From: Paenibacillus sp. L3-i20
GTDB lineage: Bacteria; Bacillota; Bacilli; Paenibacillales; Paenibacillaceae
Length of the DNA: 64,000 bases
Direction of reading: 5' to 3'
Assembly: GCF_022180385.2 (NCBI RefSeq)
Contig: NZ_BQME02000002.1
Span: 1,674,001-1,738,000, forward strand
Shown here one piece after another: positions 8,535-15,975 of this stretch. The notes under the pieces are model-generated. The model was not told the DNA's origin. It did no database searches and saw only the letters and a list, made by a program, of their open reading frames with translations. The stretch's first letter is position 1. Every line of letters starts with the position of its first letter. The position numbers and the translations under genes are program-made.

Positions 8535-9108
8535 ATATCCACCTTCCTCCCGCATAAATATGATACCCAACTAGCGCAAGATGTGATTCCCATCGTTCCG
8601 AAGCGAATACAACTTGGTTACCAAGCTTAAGCGCATCCAGCTTGCGGCCTTTCTGTGATCTTACGATTTGATCATAAAACCAGTCGTCGTTTTTGTTTAA
8701 TTGTAACCCTTTATGCACGATTTTTCCAGTGTCATTGTCGGCCATAGGGCCAATAATTATATCTGGATGAGCAGGGCAAGGATCAAATCCCTTTGTCGAT
8801 GCTTTACGATGACTATATACGAAGGAAGCCCAAGCTGGGGAATCTGAAAGAAACAACAGCGGCTCCACATTAGGCGGAAGACTTGCGAGCTCTACGACAA
8901 GAACACATGGCTTTCCTCCATCCCATGATTCCTTAGCCGTTTTGTGTGCCCATCTTCTCGCTTGAGCGATTGATATCGTTGTGTAGAATCCTTCACCAAA
9001 ATCTTTCCCTGGCCGCCAGTAACTTGAATGAAGAAGCTTCCTGCTAAATGAGTCTATATTGTTACTCGTTGTTCCATGATAAAGCAATTGCGGTGTCGTA
9101 ATATCCAT
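8494..9108 (-). CDS. DUF3990 protein, ADP-ribosyltransferase-like fold
   Basis: The 204-residue protein begins with YHGT (H11) and continues with GKDFGEGFYTT (Y42) and QARRWA, the layout of DUF3990 proteins, which are distant relatives of the H-Y-E ADP-ribosyltransferases. In that fold the His and Tyr contact NAD+; the acidic third residue cannot be assigned with confidence here. The segment PDIIIGPMADND is also typical of the family. No signal peptide or membrane segment is seen, so an intracellular target or role is expected. The gene overlaps the downstream 101-residue gene and ends with it at a terminator. A toxin role is an inference from the fold and gene pairing. Confidence 0.75.
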   Translation of the reverse strand: MDITTPQLLYHGTTSNNIDSFSRKLLHSSYWRPGKDFGEGFYTTISIAQARRWAHKTAKESWDGGKPCVLVVELASLPPNVEPLLFLSDSPAWASFVYSHRKASTKGFDPCPAHPDIIIGPMADNDTGKIVHKGLQLNKNDDWFYDQIVRSQKGRKLDALKLGNQVVFASERWESHLALVGYHIYAGGRWIYGDASDASETKSV

Positions 9109-9160
9109 CCGTTGCTCCTTCCTATTCGAGCAAAATATTATATTAGGGCCTAAACAGACA

Positions 9161-9193
9161 AAAAACCCAACACATACTCTCGTTGTTGGGTTT
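9161..9193 (-). terminator. Terminator of the DUF1450 gene
   Basis: The arms AAACCCAACA (9163-9172) and TGTTGGGTTT (9184-9193) form a stem which, read on the minus strand, is followed by a T-rich run. Confidence 0.75.
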
Positions 9194-9230
9194 CATCGCA
9201 GGCTCATTATTCATTTAAAATGGATGTGAA

Positions 9231-9461
9231 TTATTTCTTCAGGTGGACTAGCGCCTTTTCGATTGCCTCATCTTCTGTAGCACCTTTTATATAACGCCCA
9301 TTAATAAAAACGAACGCATAACGGGCACATGGCCCGCAATAGGATTTACAGCTTACTTGTTGAATGTCCGCGTCCGGAGCTAGCTTCTTAAGCTTGGCCA
9401 TCGTTGATTTCATTTGCATAAACTTGCACTTATCACAAACTTTAATATCGTTCGTTGCCAC
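9231..9461 (-). CDS. DUF1450 protein (YuzB-like)
   Basis: This 76-residue protein has CDKCKF near the N-terminus and CKSYCGPC in the middle, the cysteine pattern of the DUF1450/YuzB family of small Firmicute proteins with a thioredoxin-like fold. The cysteines could bind a metal or Fe-S cluster or act as a redox site; no function is established that I know of. It sits just downstream of the A-type carrier-like gene on the same strand, so the two may be co-transcribed. Confidence 0.8.
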   Translation of the reverse strand: MATNDIKVCDKCKFMQMKSTMAKLKKLAPDADIQQVSCKSYCGPCARYAFVFINGRYIKGATEDEAIEKALVHLKK

Positions 9462-9498
9462 TGTTCATCGTCCCATTCCGCTTCGCATGATGCGAAGC

Positions 9499-9801
9499 TT
9501 AATGATCTCCATGGTTGCCTTTGGATGGATTCGAAATCGCGAAACCCTCTTCCGGCACATAGAAGTAATCAACTCTTACACCATCAAGATATGCGTTGTC
9601 TTTTTCCAAAATGACATCGATCTCTTTGTCCGTCGACACAACTACATCCTTATCCGTCGGCTCATCAATTCCCATGCCATAATGAGCGTGGTCTCCGTGT
9701 GAATGTGTCACATAAACACGAAGCAGCTTACCTTCGTTCTCAGGCTTGTCTAGTTCAAGCTTTATCATCTTCGCCGCATTGCGGGAAATTTTACAGTTCA
9801 T
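9499..9801 (-). CDS. HesB/IscA-fold (A-type carrier-like) protein lacking the cluster cysteines
   Basis: The 100-residue protein follows the A-type Fe-S carrier pattern: an N-terminal helix (NAAKMIKLELDKP), a strand LLRVYV, a loop followed by YGMGID, and a C-terminal GFAISNP. Where IscA/SufA have a conserved Cys after the first strand, this protein has THSHGDHAHYG, and where they have the C-terminal CGCG it has NHGDH. The only cysteine is Cys3. The replacements are His and Asp, so another metal may be bound, or the protein may have lost the carrier function. It lies beside the DUF1450 gene. Confidence 0.75.
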   Translation of the reverse strand: MNCKISRNAAKMIKLELDKPENEGKLLRVYVTHSHGDHAHYGMGIDEPTDKDVVVSTDKEIDVILEKDNAYLDGVRVDYFYVPEEGFAISNPSKGNHGDH

Positions 9802-9843
9802 TTCATTCCAGCCCCTTCAATGTTCGCCCTTCGACAAACGTCA

Positions 9844-10077
9844 TTATTTTATATTATACTTCTTCCCGGTCCTCTGGGCAAACCATTCTGCAATAATCAT
9901 TGTTACAGCAATATCATCGATTGGTAAGAAGGGAAGAGCATCCGGCATAACCCAATATAATACAACAGGAATGACGAACAACAGCTTGTCCTTTAACGAT
10001 ACATCCCTCGATTTCAATAGCCGGAATATGAGAGAAAATGTCTTCTGCCAATGTCGAAGTGAAAGCAACTTACGCAT
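9844..10077 (-). CDS. DUF1232 (YkvA-like) small membrane protein
   Basis: The product has 77 residues if it starts at the ATG at 10077, which is preceded by AAAGGTGG; two GTG codons just upstream are in frame but coincide with that site. It contains the DUF1232 motif VVLYWVMPDALPFLPIDDIAV, here read as a hydrophobic segment ending in a Pro- and Asp-rich turn, followed by an amphipathic helix. The family is widespread in bacteria and its function is not known; it is thought to sit at the membrane. Confidence 0.78.
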   Translation of the reverse strand: MRKLLSLRHWQKTFSLIFRLLKSRDVSLKDKLLFVIPVVLYWVMPDALPFLPIDDIAVTMIIAEWFAQRTGKKYNIK

Positions 10078-10178
10078 GTCGCACACCACCTTTGCTGAAC
10101 TTACGTTATGCTCAGTATAACATAGCCTTCAGCTCCTCTCCTACTGGGCGAAAGTCTGGAACGGCTTCCAAAACAAAC

Positions 10179-10208
10179 AATCGCTTCGGCTTTACAGCCG
10201 AAGCGATT
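10179..10208 (-). terminator. Terminator overlapping the end of the M14 peptidase gene
   Basis: A near-perfect hairpin, AATCGCTTCGGCT with AGCCGAAGCGATT, contains the stop codon of the peptidase gene. On the minus strand it is followed by a T-rich tail (TTGTTTGTTTT). Confidence 0.75.
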
Positions 10209-11070
10209 CCAGAAGTAATGAACGTATTTCTGGATAGATTGACTCAAAGTTGCTTAGTGGCAATGGATTTTCGCCGTAACCAGCTTCAACTGTAAATCCA
10301 GGGCGACGATAACGGTATATAAACCAATCCTTGTAGCCTGCATCACTTCCACTGAGCTTAACTGGTGTATATCCGCTTGCTGTGCCCAGCTTTCGTGCCA
10401 ACACTTCCGCATTCGCTGGTTCACAATCTCTGTAATTCCAATATATTTCACGTCCTTGCGTATGCAGAGCGATAACCGTATCGAACTGGACCCTTTCCGT
10501 CATTTCCGCAAGTGCGGCTGCTTCTGGTTCACTTAGCGGGTATGGTCCAGGATAATCCCGCGGAGCAGGTCCCTCAACACCTCTTCTCTTACACTCTTCC
10601 TCCCAATAGGCAGGAAATTGATCATTTAAATCGACTCCACGAATATTTGCCTTCCAGCCGCTGAAATCCGTTAGTCCACCATTCCACTCGATTAACCTCT
10701 CGTATAATGGATGCGACTTATCTGCGCCTCGCTGGGCAAGCTCGACGCCATCTGGGTTCACCATTGGGACTGCCCATAATGTCGTCTCCCTACAAAGCTC
10801 CGCAACGATTCTTCCGTCTAATAAATATCCACTCCTATAGGCCTCTGCCAGTTCCGTAACAAATCTCATAAGTAACGCGGAAGTTATCCATTCATTAGCA
10901 TGGAATGATGCATTAACATGAACATTTCTAGGTCCACAGCCGCATCGTAGTGCTATAATTGGTTTCCCCATCACACTGCAACCAATCCGGTAAGCTTCAA
11001 TAAATGGATTATTAGTTGCGAGCTGCTCGCACTGCTTCATCATCGTCTCATAGCTATACCCTTCGCTCAA
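10192..11070 (-). CDS. M14-family zinc carboxypeptidase (gamma-D-Glu-diamino acid endopeptidase-like)
   Basis: The 292-residue protein has the M14 zinc motif HANEW (HxxE) after NASF, a third metal His in VIALHTQG, and a late FTVEAGYGENP holding the catalytic Glu. It has no LysM repeats and no signal peptide. Relatives such as YqgT of Bacillus and ENP1 of Lysinibacillus cleave the gamma-D-glutamyl to diaminopimelate bond of peptidoglycan stem peptides, so recycling of imported muropeptides is the likely task. The start is a TTG at 11070 with GGGGGTG upstream. It follows the glutamate racemase gene on the same strand, and both deal with D-Glu in the wall, but murI has its own terminator between them. 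Confidence 0.84.
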   Translation of the reverse strand: MSEGYSYETMMKQCEQLATNNPFIEAYRIGCSVMGKPIIALRCGCGPRNVHVNASFHANEWITSALLMRFVTELAEAYRSGYLLDGRIVAELCRETTLWAVPMVNPDGVELAQRGADKSHPLYERLIEWNGGLTDFSGWKANIRGVDLNDQFPAYWEEECKRRGVEGPAPRDYPGPYPLSEPEAAALAEMTERVQFDTVIALHTQGREIYWNYRDCEPANAEVLARKLGTASGYTPVKLSGSDAGYKDWFIYRYRRPGFTVEAGYGENPLPLSNFESIYPEIRSLLLESLRL

Positions 11071-11156
11071 TGAAAAGTGACACCCCCGTTACGATGGAAT
11101 GTAGTCTTCCTTATCATATGCGGGTTGCATCATGTCCTATAATGAATTGCAGGCAG

Positions 11157-11185
11157 CAAAAAGCCGTCTCCACGTAGAAGACGGC
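11157..11185 (-). terminator. Terminator of murI
   Basis: On the minus strand the arms GCCGTCT and AGACGGC form a stem followed by TTTTTGCTGCC. Confidence 0.8.
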
Positions 11186-11200
11186 CATGCCAACCCATTG

Positions 11201-12016
11201 CTAGCTTATATTAGGAACCTGCCAGACGACAGGAGTCAAATCAATTTGTTCACCTAACCACTGCTGAGCAATCATCTTAAACATAAGCGGATCGCCACTG
11301 CAGAAAAATTGATGTACCGGTACTTGATCGTTCCTTGCTAACTTTCGTTTATCTTGCAAAATCGTACTAATCTCGCGTGCTGTTTCATCAGCTGAGCTAA
11401 TTAGATTGACTTCACTTCCCATTACCTCGGAGATCGTTTCCGAAAGGAACGGATAATGCGTACAACCAAGAATTAAACAATCGATAGGGTAACTCCGCAT
11501 ATGTGCAATTGAATCCCTTACAATATCATAAGTTTCTATCGAACGAAAATTACCTCGTTCCACTAACGGAACAAATTGCGGGCAAGATTCACTTACAACT
11601 TGTATGTTAGGAGACAACTCACGAAGCGCTTGCTCGTATGCGCCGCTTTTGATCGTACCATCTGTACCAATTACTCCTACGCAACCTGTCATCGTCTTGC
11701 CAATGGCTGCACGGGCACCTGGGTTAATTACACCCACGACAGGTATCGCCACTCTAGAGCGTATGTCAGCAAGCGCAACAGCTGTTGCGGTATTGCATGC
11801 AATTACTATCATTTTGGGTTGAAACTGAATTAAATAATCGACGATCTCTCTCGTAAATTGTACGACTTCCTGGGCTGTTCTCGGGCCATACGGGGTACGC
11901 GCCGTATCTCCGAAATAAATAATCTTTTCACGCGGCAGTTGACGCATTACTTCTTTAACTACCGTAAGACCGCCTACGCCGGAATCAAATATTGCAATCG
12001 GTTGCTGCACAAACAC
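11201..12016 (-). CDS. murI: Glutamate racemase
   Basis: The 271-residue enzyme converts L-glutamate to D-glutamate for peptidoglycan. The hallmarks are FDSGVGGLTV at the N-terminus, the first catalytic cysteine in VIACNTATA, PVVGVINPGA, and the second catalytic cysteine in LILGCTHYPFL. The length is normal. The first codon is GTG (12016), with a second GTG at 12010; the ribosome binding site is weak for either. The gene is followed by a clean terminator. Confidence 0.95.
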   Translation of the reverse strand: MFVQQPIAIFDSGVGGLTVVKEVMRQLPREKIIYFGDTARTPYGPRTAQEVVQFTREIVDYLIQFQPKMIVIACNTATAVALADIRSRVAIPVVGVINPGARAAIGKTMTGCVGVIGTDGTIKSGAYEQALRELSPNIQVVSESCPQFVPLVERGNFRSIETYDIVRDSIAHMRSYPIDCLILGCTHYPFLSETISEVMGSEVNLISSADETAREISTILQDKRKLARNDQVPVHQFFCSGDPLMFKMIAQQWLGEQIDLTPVVWQVPNIS

Positions 12017-12147
12017 ACCGCTTTCTTCAACAAGATGAAATGATTCCTAGTCAGAGACAAAATAGCATATGAAGATTGCTTAGAAAACGTACCTACATCT
12101 TATCGCAAAATCGGACAAGGATCAAGAATAGTGAAAAGAACAAGACA

Positions 12148-12182
12148 AAGAGCCGAGCGCTGGGAGAATAGCGCTGGCTCTT
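12148..12182 (-). terminator. Terminator downstream of the YtxH-like gene
   Basis: AAGAGCCGAGCGCT pairs with AGCGCTGGCTCTT apart from small mismatches. On the minus strand a T-rich run follows. Confidence 0.65.
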
Positions 12183-12203
12183 CGCCGTTCATTCCACATA
12201 CCG

Positions 12204-12728
12204 CTATAGCTGTTCCTTCGTGTCAACTTCTGTCACCGCATTATCAGTCGCATCGGACGTTTCCAAAGTTATGTCATCGTTAGTTGTTTCGAATGTACTT
12301 AACGCAAGTTCATTGTCTGATTCAATATTCGTTATTGTTTCTGTCGTTGTGTTAACGTCCGCTGTCTTTTCCTCATTCACTACTGCGGCCGAACCGGAAA
12401 TCGTTGCAATTGCTGCCGTCGTATTGTCGTTCGTTTCCGACTTATTGAACCCTTTAACGCTGCTTACTACATTTCCTGCAGCTTGCTTTGTTAAGTCAAC
12501 AATATGGATAGCCTGGTCGCCTATCCCTCTAGCGAAGCGGCCCGTCTGCTCGCCTACTTTACCTGCTGCTTTAATTGTACCCTCTCCAACCTTCCGAGCT
12601 TGAGAAGAAATATCTTGACGCAGTTCCTTGCCCGGTTTTGGAGCCAATAGCAATGCTGTTATAGAACCAAGCACACCTCCAGCTAGCGCACCAAGTAGAA
12701 ATCCTTTTGTTCCTTTTCGTGTTGTCAT
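12204..12728 (-). CDS. YtxH-like general stress protein
   Basis: The 174-residue protein begins with the YtxH motif: a glycine-rich membrane helix (GFLLGALAGGVLGSITALLLAPKPGKELR) read in pieces as residues 9-37, followed by an amphipathic region with repeated KxGEGT/KVGEQT units. The last 80 residues are Thr/Asp/Glu-rich, of low complexity and probably disordered, an extension longer than in B. subtilis YtxH. YtxH proteins are stress-induced and membrane-associated; their molecular function is unknown. It lies 77 bases after the DUF948 gene in the same order as ytxG-ytxH of Bacillus. Confidence 0.8.
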   Translation of the reverse strand: MTTRKGTKGFLLGALAGGVLGSITALLLAPKPGKELRQDISSQARKVGEGTIKAAGKVGEQTGRFARGIGDQAIHIVDLTKQAAGNVVSSVKGFNKSETNDNTTAAIATISGSAAVVNEEKTADVNTTTETITNIESDNELALSTFETTNDDITLETSDATDNAVTEVDTKEQL

Positions 12729-12804
12729 ATTATTATCGCTCCTCTTGTCCTTAGAGTACCCTTCGTCTTAGCTCATTGATTCAGAATTTGCCGGCACGTT
12801 CGTT

Positions 12805-13245
12805 TTAATCCGTGTTAGAATTATCCTTCCGGCGAGTTTGCCATAGTTGCCATGCCGTTAACCCCAGCTCTGCCCATTGCACAGCTTCGTCAACTTGACG
12901 ATTCTGAGCAATTCTTTCTGCATGTTTCACTGCCGCTCCTGACAACGTCGATGTAACACGCTCTACAGCTGACGTCGTATGCTCAATTGTACCGCCGACT
13001 TGACGTACAGCTTGGACGAGACCATCAGTACTGTCGAGCCCACGCTGTACTGTTCGAACAGCTTCGTGTGTTGTCTGCAAAACAGCTCCAATCTCCGCTG
13101 ATAGCTGATGCATATCCCTCTGGATTGCCACTGCCGACTTCTGCACTTCGGCCAGACGAAGTAATAAGGATCGGATAGCTAATAAACCCCCCGTAACCAG
13201 TAAAACAAATGCTCCTGCTGCCACTGCCGCACTCCATTGCGCCAC
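12805..13245 (-). CDS. DUF948 (YtxG-like) membrane-anchored coiled-coil protein
   Basis: The frame is open to an ATG at 13278, but GAGAGGAGGGG, a near-perfect ribosome binding site, lies inside that extension and points to a GTG at 13245. This gives 146 residues starting directly with the membrane helix, as in other DUF948 proteins. The helix is followed by a long coiled-coil-like region (residues 25-110) with AVAIQRDMHQL and HEAVRTVQRGLDS. Function unknown; the pair with the YtxH-like gene suggests a general stress operon. Confidence 0.78.
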   Translation of the reverse strand: MAQWSAAVAAGAFVLLVTGGLLAIRSLLLRLAEVQKSAVAIQRDMHQLSAEIGAVLQTTHEAVRTVQRGLDSTDGLVQAVRQVGGTIEHTTSAVERVTSTLSGAAVKHAERIAQNRQVDEAVQWAELGLTAWQLWQTRRKDNSNTD

Positions 13246-13367
13246 TATAACAAACCCCTCCTCTCCGAGCATCTGCATCGCTCCTGCAACCGCAAACTAG
13301 ACGAATGCCCATTAACGTAATGACATTATAAGCAGCATGGGCTTGACTTGACACAATACATTTGGAT

Positions 13368-13398
13368 AAAAAAGAAGCCCGCTGCTATAGCGGACTTC
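13368..13398 (-). terminator. Terminator of the SufR-like regulator gene
   Basis: The hairpin GAAG.CCGCT...AGCGG.CTTC lies downstream of the regulator and is followed on the minus strand by TTTTTT. Confidence 0.7.
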
Positions 13399-13422
13399 AA
13401 TCACAATATTCACTTCTATTTC

Positions 13423-14091
13423 TTAACTTTTGCTTCCAATAGAGTAGCTGCATCTGCTGTCCCCTTTGGCGAGACATTCGGTACGTTCGACTGTTACTTC
13501 AAGCAGTGAGCGGAACAATGCAAGCTCACAGTTGCAAGCTTGCCCATACTTTCCTGCAACTCCAGTAATGGGGCAGTTGTATTCATACAACATATATTCG
13601 TTATCGTTTTGTCGTTCAACCTGAGCCATATACCCGCCTGCATTTTGAATAACTGCCAGCTCATGTACACGTTGCTCCAAACTTTTTCCTTTCATTCTCG
13701 GCGAGTAACGTTCGTGCAACTTACGTTTTCTCCCCTCGAACATCCGGTCGATAAGTGGAGCGTACTCGGGATCTTCCTCAAGCTCTGCAAGTAAATCGAT
13801 CGTAAGTGTATGGTAGTTTTTTGGGAAAAGATCATCTGCCGCTGCTGTAAGCTCAAACATATGAAGCGGTCTACCCATTGACTGACGGATAGACATAATA
13901 TGAACACTGCCTTCTCGCTCCAGCTCATACATATGCCGTCTTATCGCCATCTCAGTTAATTCCAGCTTAATCGATAACTCGTTTGCACTCATACGCCCGC
14001 TCGTCTTCAGAAGCAGCAATATTCGTTCACGCGTCGTACCGCCAGCCTTTGGATCTTGGCCATTCGTTATGTCTCTTTCGCTTCGTTTCAT
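13423..14091 (-). CDS. SufR-like winged-helix transcriptional regulator with C-terminal cysteines
   Basis: The 222-residue protein has an N-terminal winged helix-turn-helix (residues 20-75; RMSANELSIKLELTEMAIRRHM is the recognition region) and a C-terminal domain with four cysteines in NCPITG, QACNC and ECLAKGDSRC. This cysteine layout resembles SufR-type regulators that hold a [4Fe-4S] cluster and control suf genes. The start is supported by GGAGGTGG upstream. No suf genes are in the window, so its targets are unknown. It is followed by its own terminator. Confidence 0.75.
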   Translation of the reverse strand: MKRSERDITNGQDPKAGGTTRERILLLLKTSGRMSANELSIKLELTEMAIRRHMYELEREGSVHIMSIRQSMGRPLHMFELTAAADDLFPKNYHTLTIDLLAELEEDPEYAPLIDRMFEGRKRKLHERYSPRMKGKSLEQRVHELAVIQNAGGYMAQVERQNDNEYMLYEYNCPITGVAGKYGQACNCELALFRSLLEVTVERTECLAKGDSRCSYSIGSKS

Positions 14092-14134
14092 GCTGCCACC
14101 TCCACTCGCAGGCTAATCTGCTTCGCACTTTCTA

Positions 14135-14557
14135 TTACTTTAGCTCCCGCTCCAAATAACTTTCCACGGAACTTTTAAATGTCGGAAGCAGCTCCATTAG
14201 AACACTCGTTAACGGGTGTAGCTCAGTCCTTTTCCAACTATAATACTCCTGTACAATCGGCTTACGAAGCTTTACAAGTTGGATTAAAGTTTCTTGAATG
14301 TGGGCTGGAAACGCACCTTCCGCTCCTGTTATTTCGATAATATCTTCATAACTGCTTGCATCTCTCATCAAAAAGCCGTCGATCAGATAACTACCGACAT
14401 CCGTAACGATTTCTATTGCTAAATGAAGCGCACGCTCCTGCGCGAGTCCTTGAATTTTATCTCCACGCCAATCTGAAGCTAACTCCTTCAGTACGTCTGA
14501 AAGTTCTGGAATTGCATTTAGGCGGACCGCAATTTGTTCCTGATTCACATAATACAT
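14135..14557 (-). CDS. HepT-like (DUF86) protein
   Basis: This 140-residue helical protein matches the DUF86/HepT family (compare B. subtilis YutE), with RALHLAIEIVTDVG as its central helix. HepT toxins carry an Rx4-6H RNase motif; here the equivalent stretch is RKPIVQEYY, where Gln occupies the place of His. The adjacent MNT nucleotidyltransferase that pairs with HepT is absent. It is therefore more likely a housekeeping YutE-type protein than an active toxin. It ends 44 bases before the SufR-like gene, on the same strand. Confidence 0.72.
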   Translation of the reverse strand: MYYVNQEQIAVRLNAIPELSDVLKELASDWRGDKIQGLAQERALHLAIEIVTDVGSYLIDGFLMRDASSYEDIIEITGAEGAFPAHIQETLIQLVKLRKPIVQEYYSWKRTELHPLTSVLMELLPTFKSSVESYLERELK

Positions 14558-14579
14558 AGTCTATTCCCTGCTTTCAGCT

Positions 14580-14690
14580 TTACTTCTTGCGTTTCGCTTT
14601 TTGTTTCAGCCATGCCACCATTATGATGCTGCTTATTATAACAACTAGCAAATAAGTCAACATCTCATATACATCTCTCATCTCAGCCAT
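14580..14690 (-). CDS. 36-residue single-pass membrane microprotein
   Basis: A short frame of 37 codons encodes a protein starting MAEMRDVYEML, then a hydrophobic helix (TYLLVVIISSIIMVAWL) and a basic tail KQKAKRKK. The layout, with acidic N-terminus, one TM helix and positive C-terminus, is that of a membrane microprotein with its tail in the cytoplasm. The upstream AGGTTAAG is a weak and rather distant ribosome binding site. It lies between the Dabb gene and the HepT-like gene in the same direction and ends 22 bases before the latter. I recognise no family. Confidence 0.5.
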   Translation of the reverse strand: MAEMRDVYEMLTYLLVVIISSIIMVAWLKQKAKRKK

Positions 14691-14708
14691 AATTGCTTAA
14701 CCTGCCCC

Positions 14709-14996
14709 TCAGCTCTCGAAATCTACGCTGACAGATGCTTCGCGCGCTTGCAGCATATGTTCAATGACAATTTTGTGCTCGGGATGAACTTGATACGCTT
14801 CCAGATCAGCCCTCGATTCAAACTTTGTTATAAGTACAATATCATAAGACCGTTCGGAATGAAGAAAATCAATGCCAACTTCAATATGCTTCAGTTGTTC
14901 GATCTTGCCTTCCATATTGCGCAATACGGAAACGGTACGAGCTACGCTTTCTTCGCTATTATCCTTAAGCTTAAAGCTAACGATATGTGTAATCAT
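14709..14996 (-). CDS. Dabb (stress-responsive alpha/beta barrel) protein
   Basis: This 95-residue protein starts MITHIVSFKLKD and has the central SYDIVLITKFES and YQVHPEHKIVIE motifs of the Dabb dimeric ferredoxin-like family. Some members are enzymes of polyketide or aromatic metabolism, and many in Firmicutes are uncharacterised stress proteins. The ATG has AGGAGG eight bases upstream. The small membrane protein gene follows at once, so both may be co-transcribed. Confidence 0.85.
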   Translation of the reverse strand: MITHIVSFKLKDNSEESVARTVSVLRNMEGKIEQLKHIEVGIDFLHSERSYDIVLITKFESRADLEAYQVHPEHKIVIEHMLQAREASVSVDFES

Positions 14997-15122
14997 GAAT
15001 GATGCCTCCTGGGTATGTATAGTTTCGCCATTGGCGCTAACAGCATGAGTTTTGTCCTTTTGTCACATAATAACCTATGGCATTGCATTACGGCAATCTT
15101 TAGTTAAAGGAGTTCACCGCTT

Positions 15123-15380
15123 ATGCGCTATAGATTCACAATCATCGCAACCCTTATCGGAATTGCTATCTGCGCGTTTAATTATACGGGGTATGATCCG
15201 CATAATATGATTTTCTTCATGCTCAGCATTCCCGTATGGATATCCAGTTTTTTTGTTGATATACATGAGGTAAGTGTACTGCTTATGTACGCATTAACTA
15301 TACTCACTTGGGGGTTGCTTGGGTTCATTGCAGATGCGCTAATTGCTCGTGATCGGAGAAAAAGCGGCAGAACCGCCTAA
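15123..15380 (+). CDS. Small membrane protein of unknown function (two to three TM)
   Basis: The 85-residue product has hydrophobic segments at residues about 5-20, 28-45 and 52-72 and an Arg/Lys-rich tail. AAAGGAG precedes the ATG. It is divergent from the Dabb gene and converges on the CuA gene across a shared hairpin. I recognise no family; membrane localisation is all that can be said. Confidence 0.65.
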   Translation: MRYRFTIIATLIGIAICAFNYTGYDPHNMIFFMLSIPVWISSFFVDIHEVSVLLMYALTILTWGLLGFIADALIARDRRKSGRTA

Positions 15381-15412
15381 TTCTTCCTCCTAAATAACTA
15401 GATTATATTGAA

Positions 15413-15434
15413 AAAGGAGCCTTTCGGCTCCTTT
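15413..15434. terminator. Bidirectional terminator
   Basis: AAAGGAGCC and GGCTCCTTT form a compact stem flanked by A and T runs on both sides, between two convergent genes. Confidence 0.8.
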
Positions 15435-15451
15435 GTTCATTTATATCTGGA

Positions 15452-15841
15452 TTATGCAGCTTCGATGATTAGCTTAGCTTTCATCGTTTTGTGACCTACT
15501 CCGCATGCGATTGAGCAATAAATAACATATTCACCTGGCTCTGTAAATTCTAGTTGCGTTTCAGGTGTGTCATTATCTAGTGAAACTTTCAGCTCATCAA
15601 TCTTAATACCGTGTACGCCGCTTTTATTTTGCAGCTTCATGAGAACCTTGTCGCCTACTTTTGCTGTAAATACTTCTTGATTAAAAGTAAAATCATTTGA
15701 TGCCACAATTTTCATGAGTGAAACACCCTCAGGAAGGCTAGCCGACTCGTCTACCGGCTTATCCGGCATATTGAATGTGAGCAAAAACACGCCCAGTAAC
15801 GACGCCGCTGTAAAAACTATGAACATAATCCATTTGTGCAT
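15452..15841 (-). CDS. Membrane-anchored free-standing CuA cupredoxin (COX2-like)
   Basis: From the ATG at 15841 (AGGGGAG nine bases upstream) the product has 129 residues: one N-terminal membrane helix (about 4-23) and a cupredoxin domain. The CuA ligand set is complete: His77 in GVHGI, then Cys109, Cys113, His117 and Met120 in CSIACGVGHKTM, the same spacing as in subunit II of cytochrome c oxidase. The Glu normally between the cysteines is Ile here. No other oxidase subunit gene is near. It could be an electron carrier, a copper chaperone for an oxidase, or subunit II of a distant oxidase. Confidence 0.85.
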   Translation of the reverse strand: MHKWIMFIVFTAASLLGVFLLTFNMPDKPVDESASLPEGVSLMKIVASNDFTFNQEVFTAKVGDKVLMKLQNKSGVHGIKIDELKVSLDNDTPETQLEFTEPGEYVIYCSIACGVGHKTMKAKLIIEAA

Positions 15842-15975
15842 TGCCACGTGCTCCCCTTTACGATCTTAATGTCCACCTCTTATATTACATAAGATCGTCC
15901 GAAGTTCTCAACCTTAAACTGCGGAAAGAGGAAATATTTTTTTTCTTTTTTGACAAATCAATGAACAATTTTGAC

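Noticed and set aside
8229-9108. Part of a larger defence island
   Set aside because: Neighbours on both sides are housekeeping-type genes, and there is no integrase, restriction or other defence gene; only the pair itself is kept as a finding.
12220-12603. Plus-strand open frame opposite the YtxH-like gene
   Set aside because: It is a low-complexity shadow of the Thr/Glu-rich tail, without a ribosome binding site.
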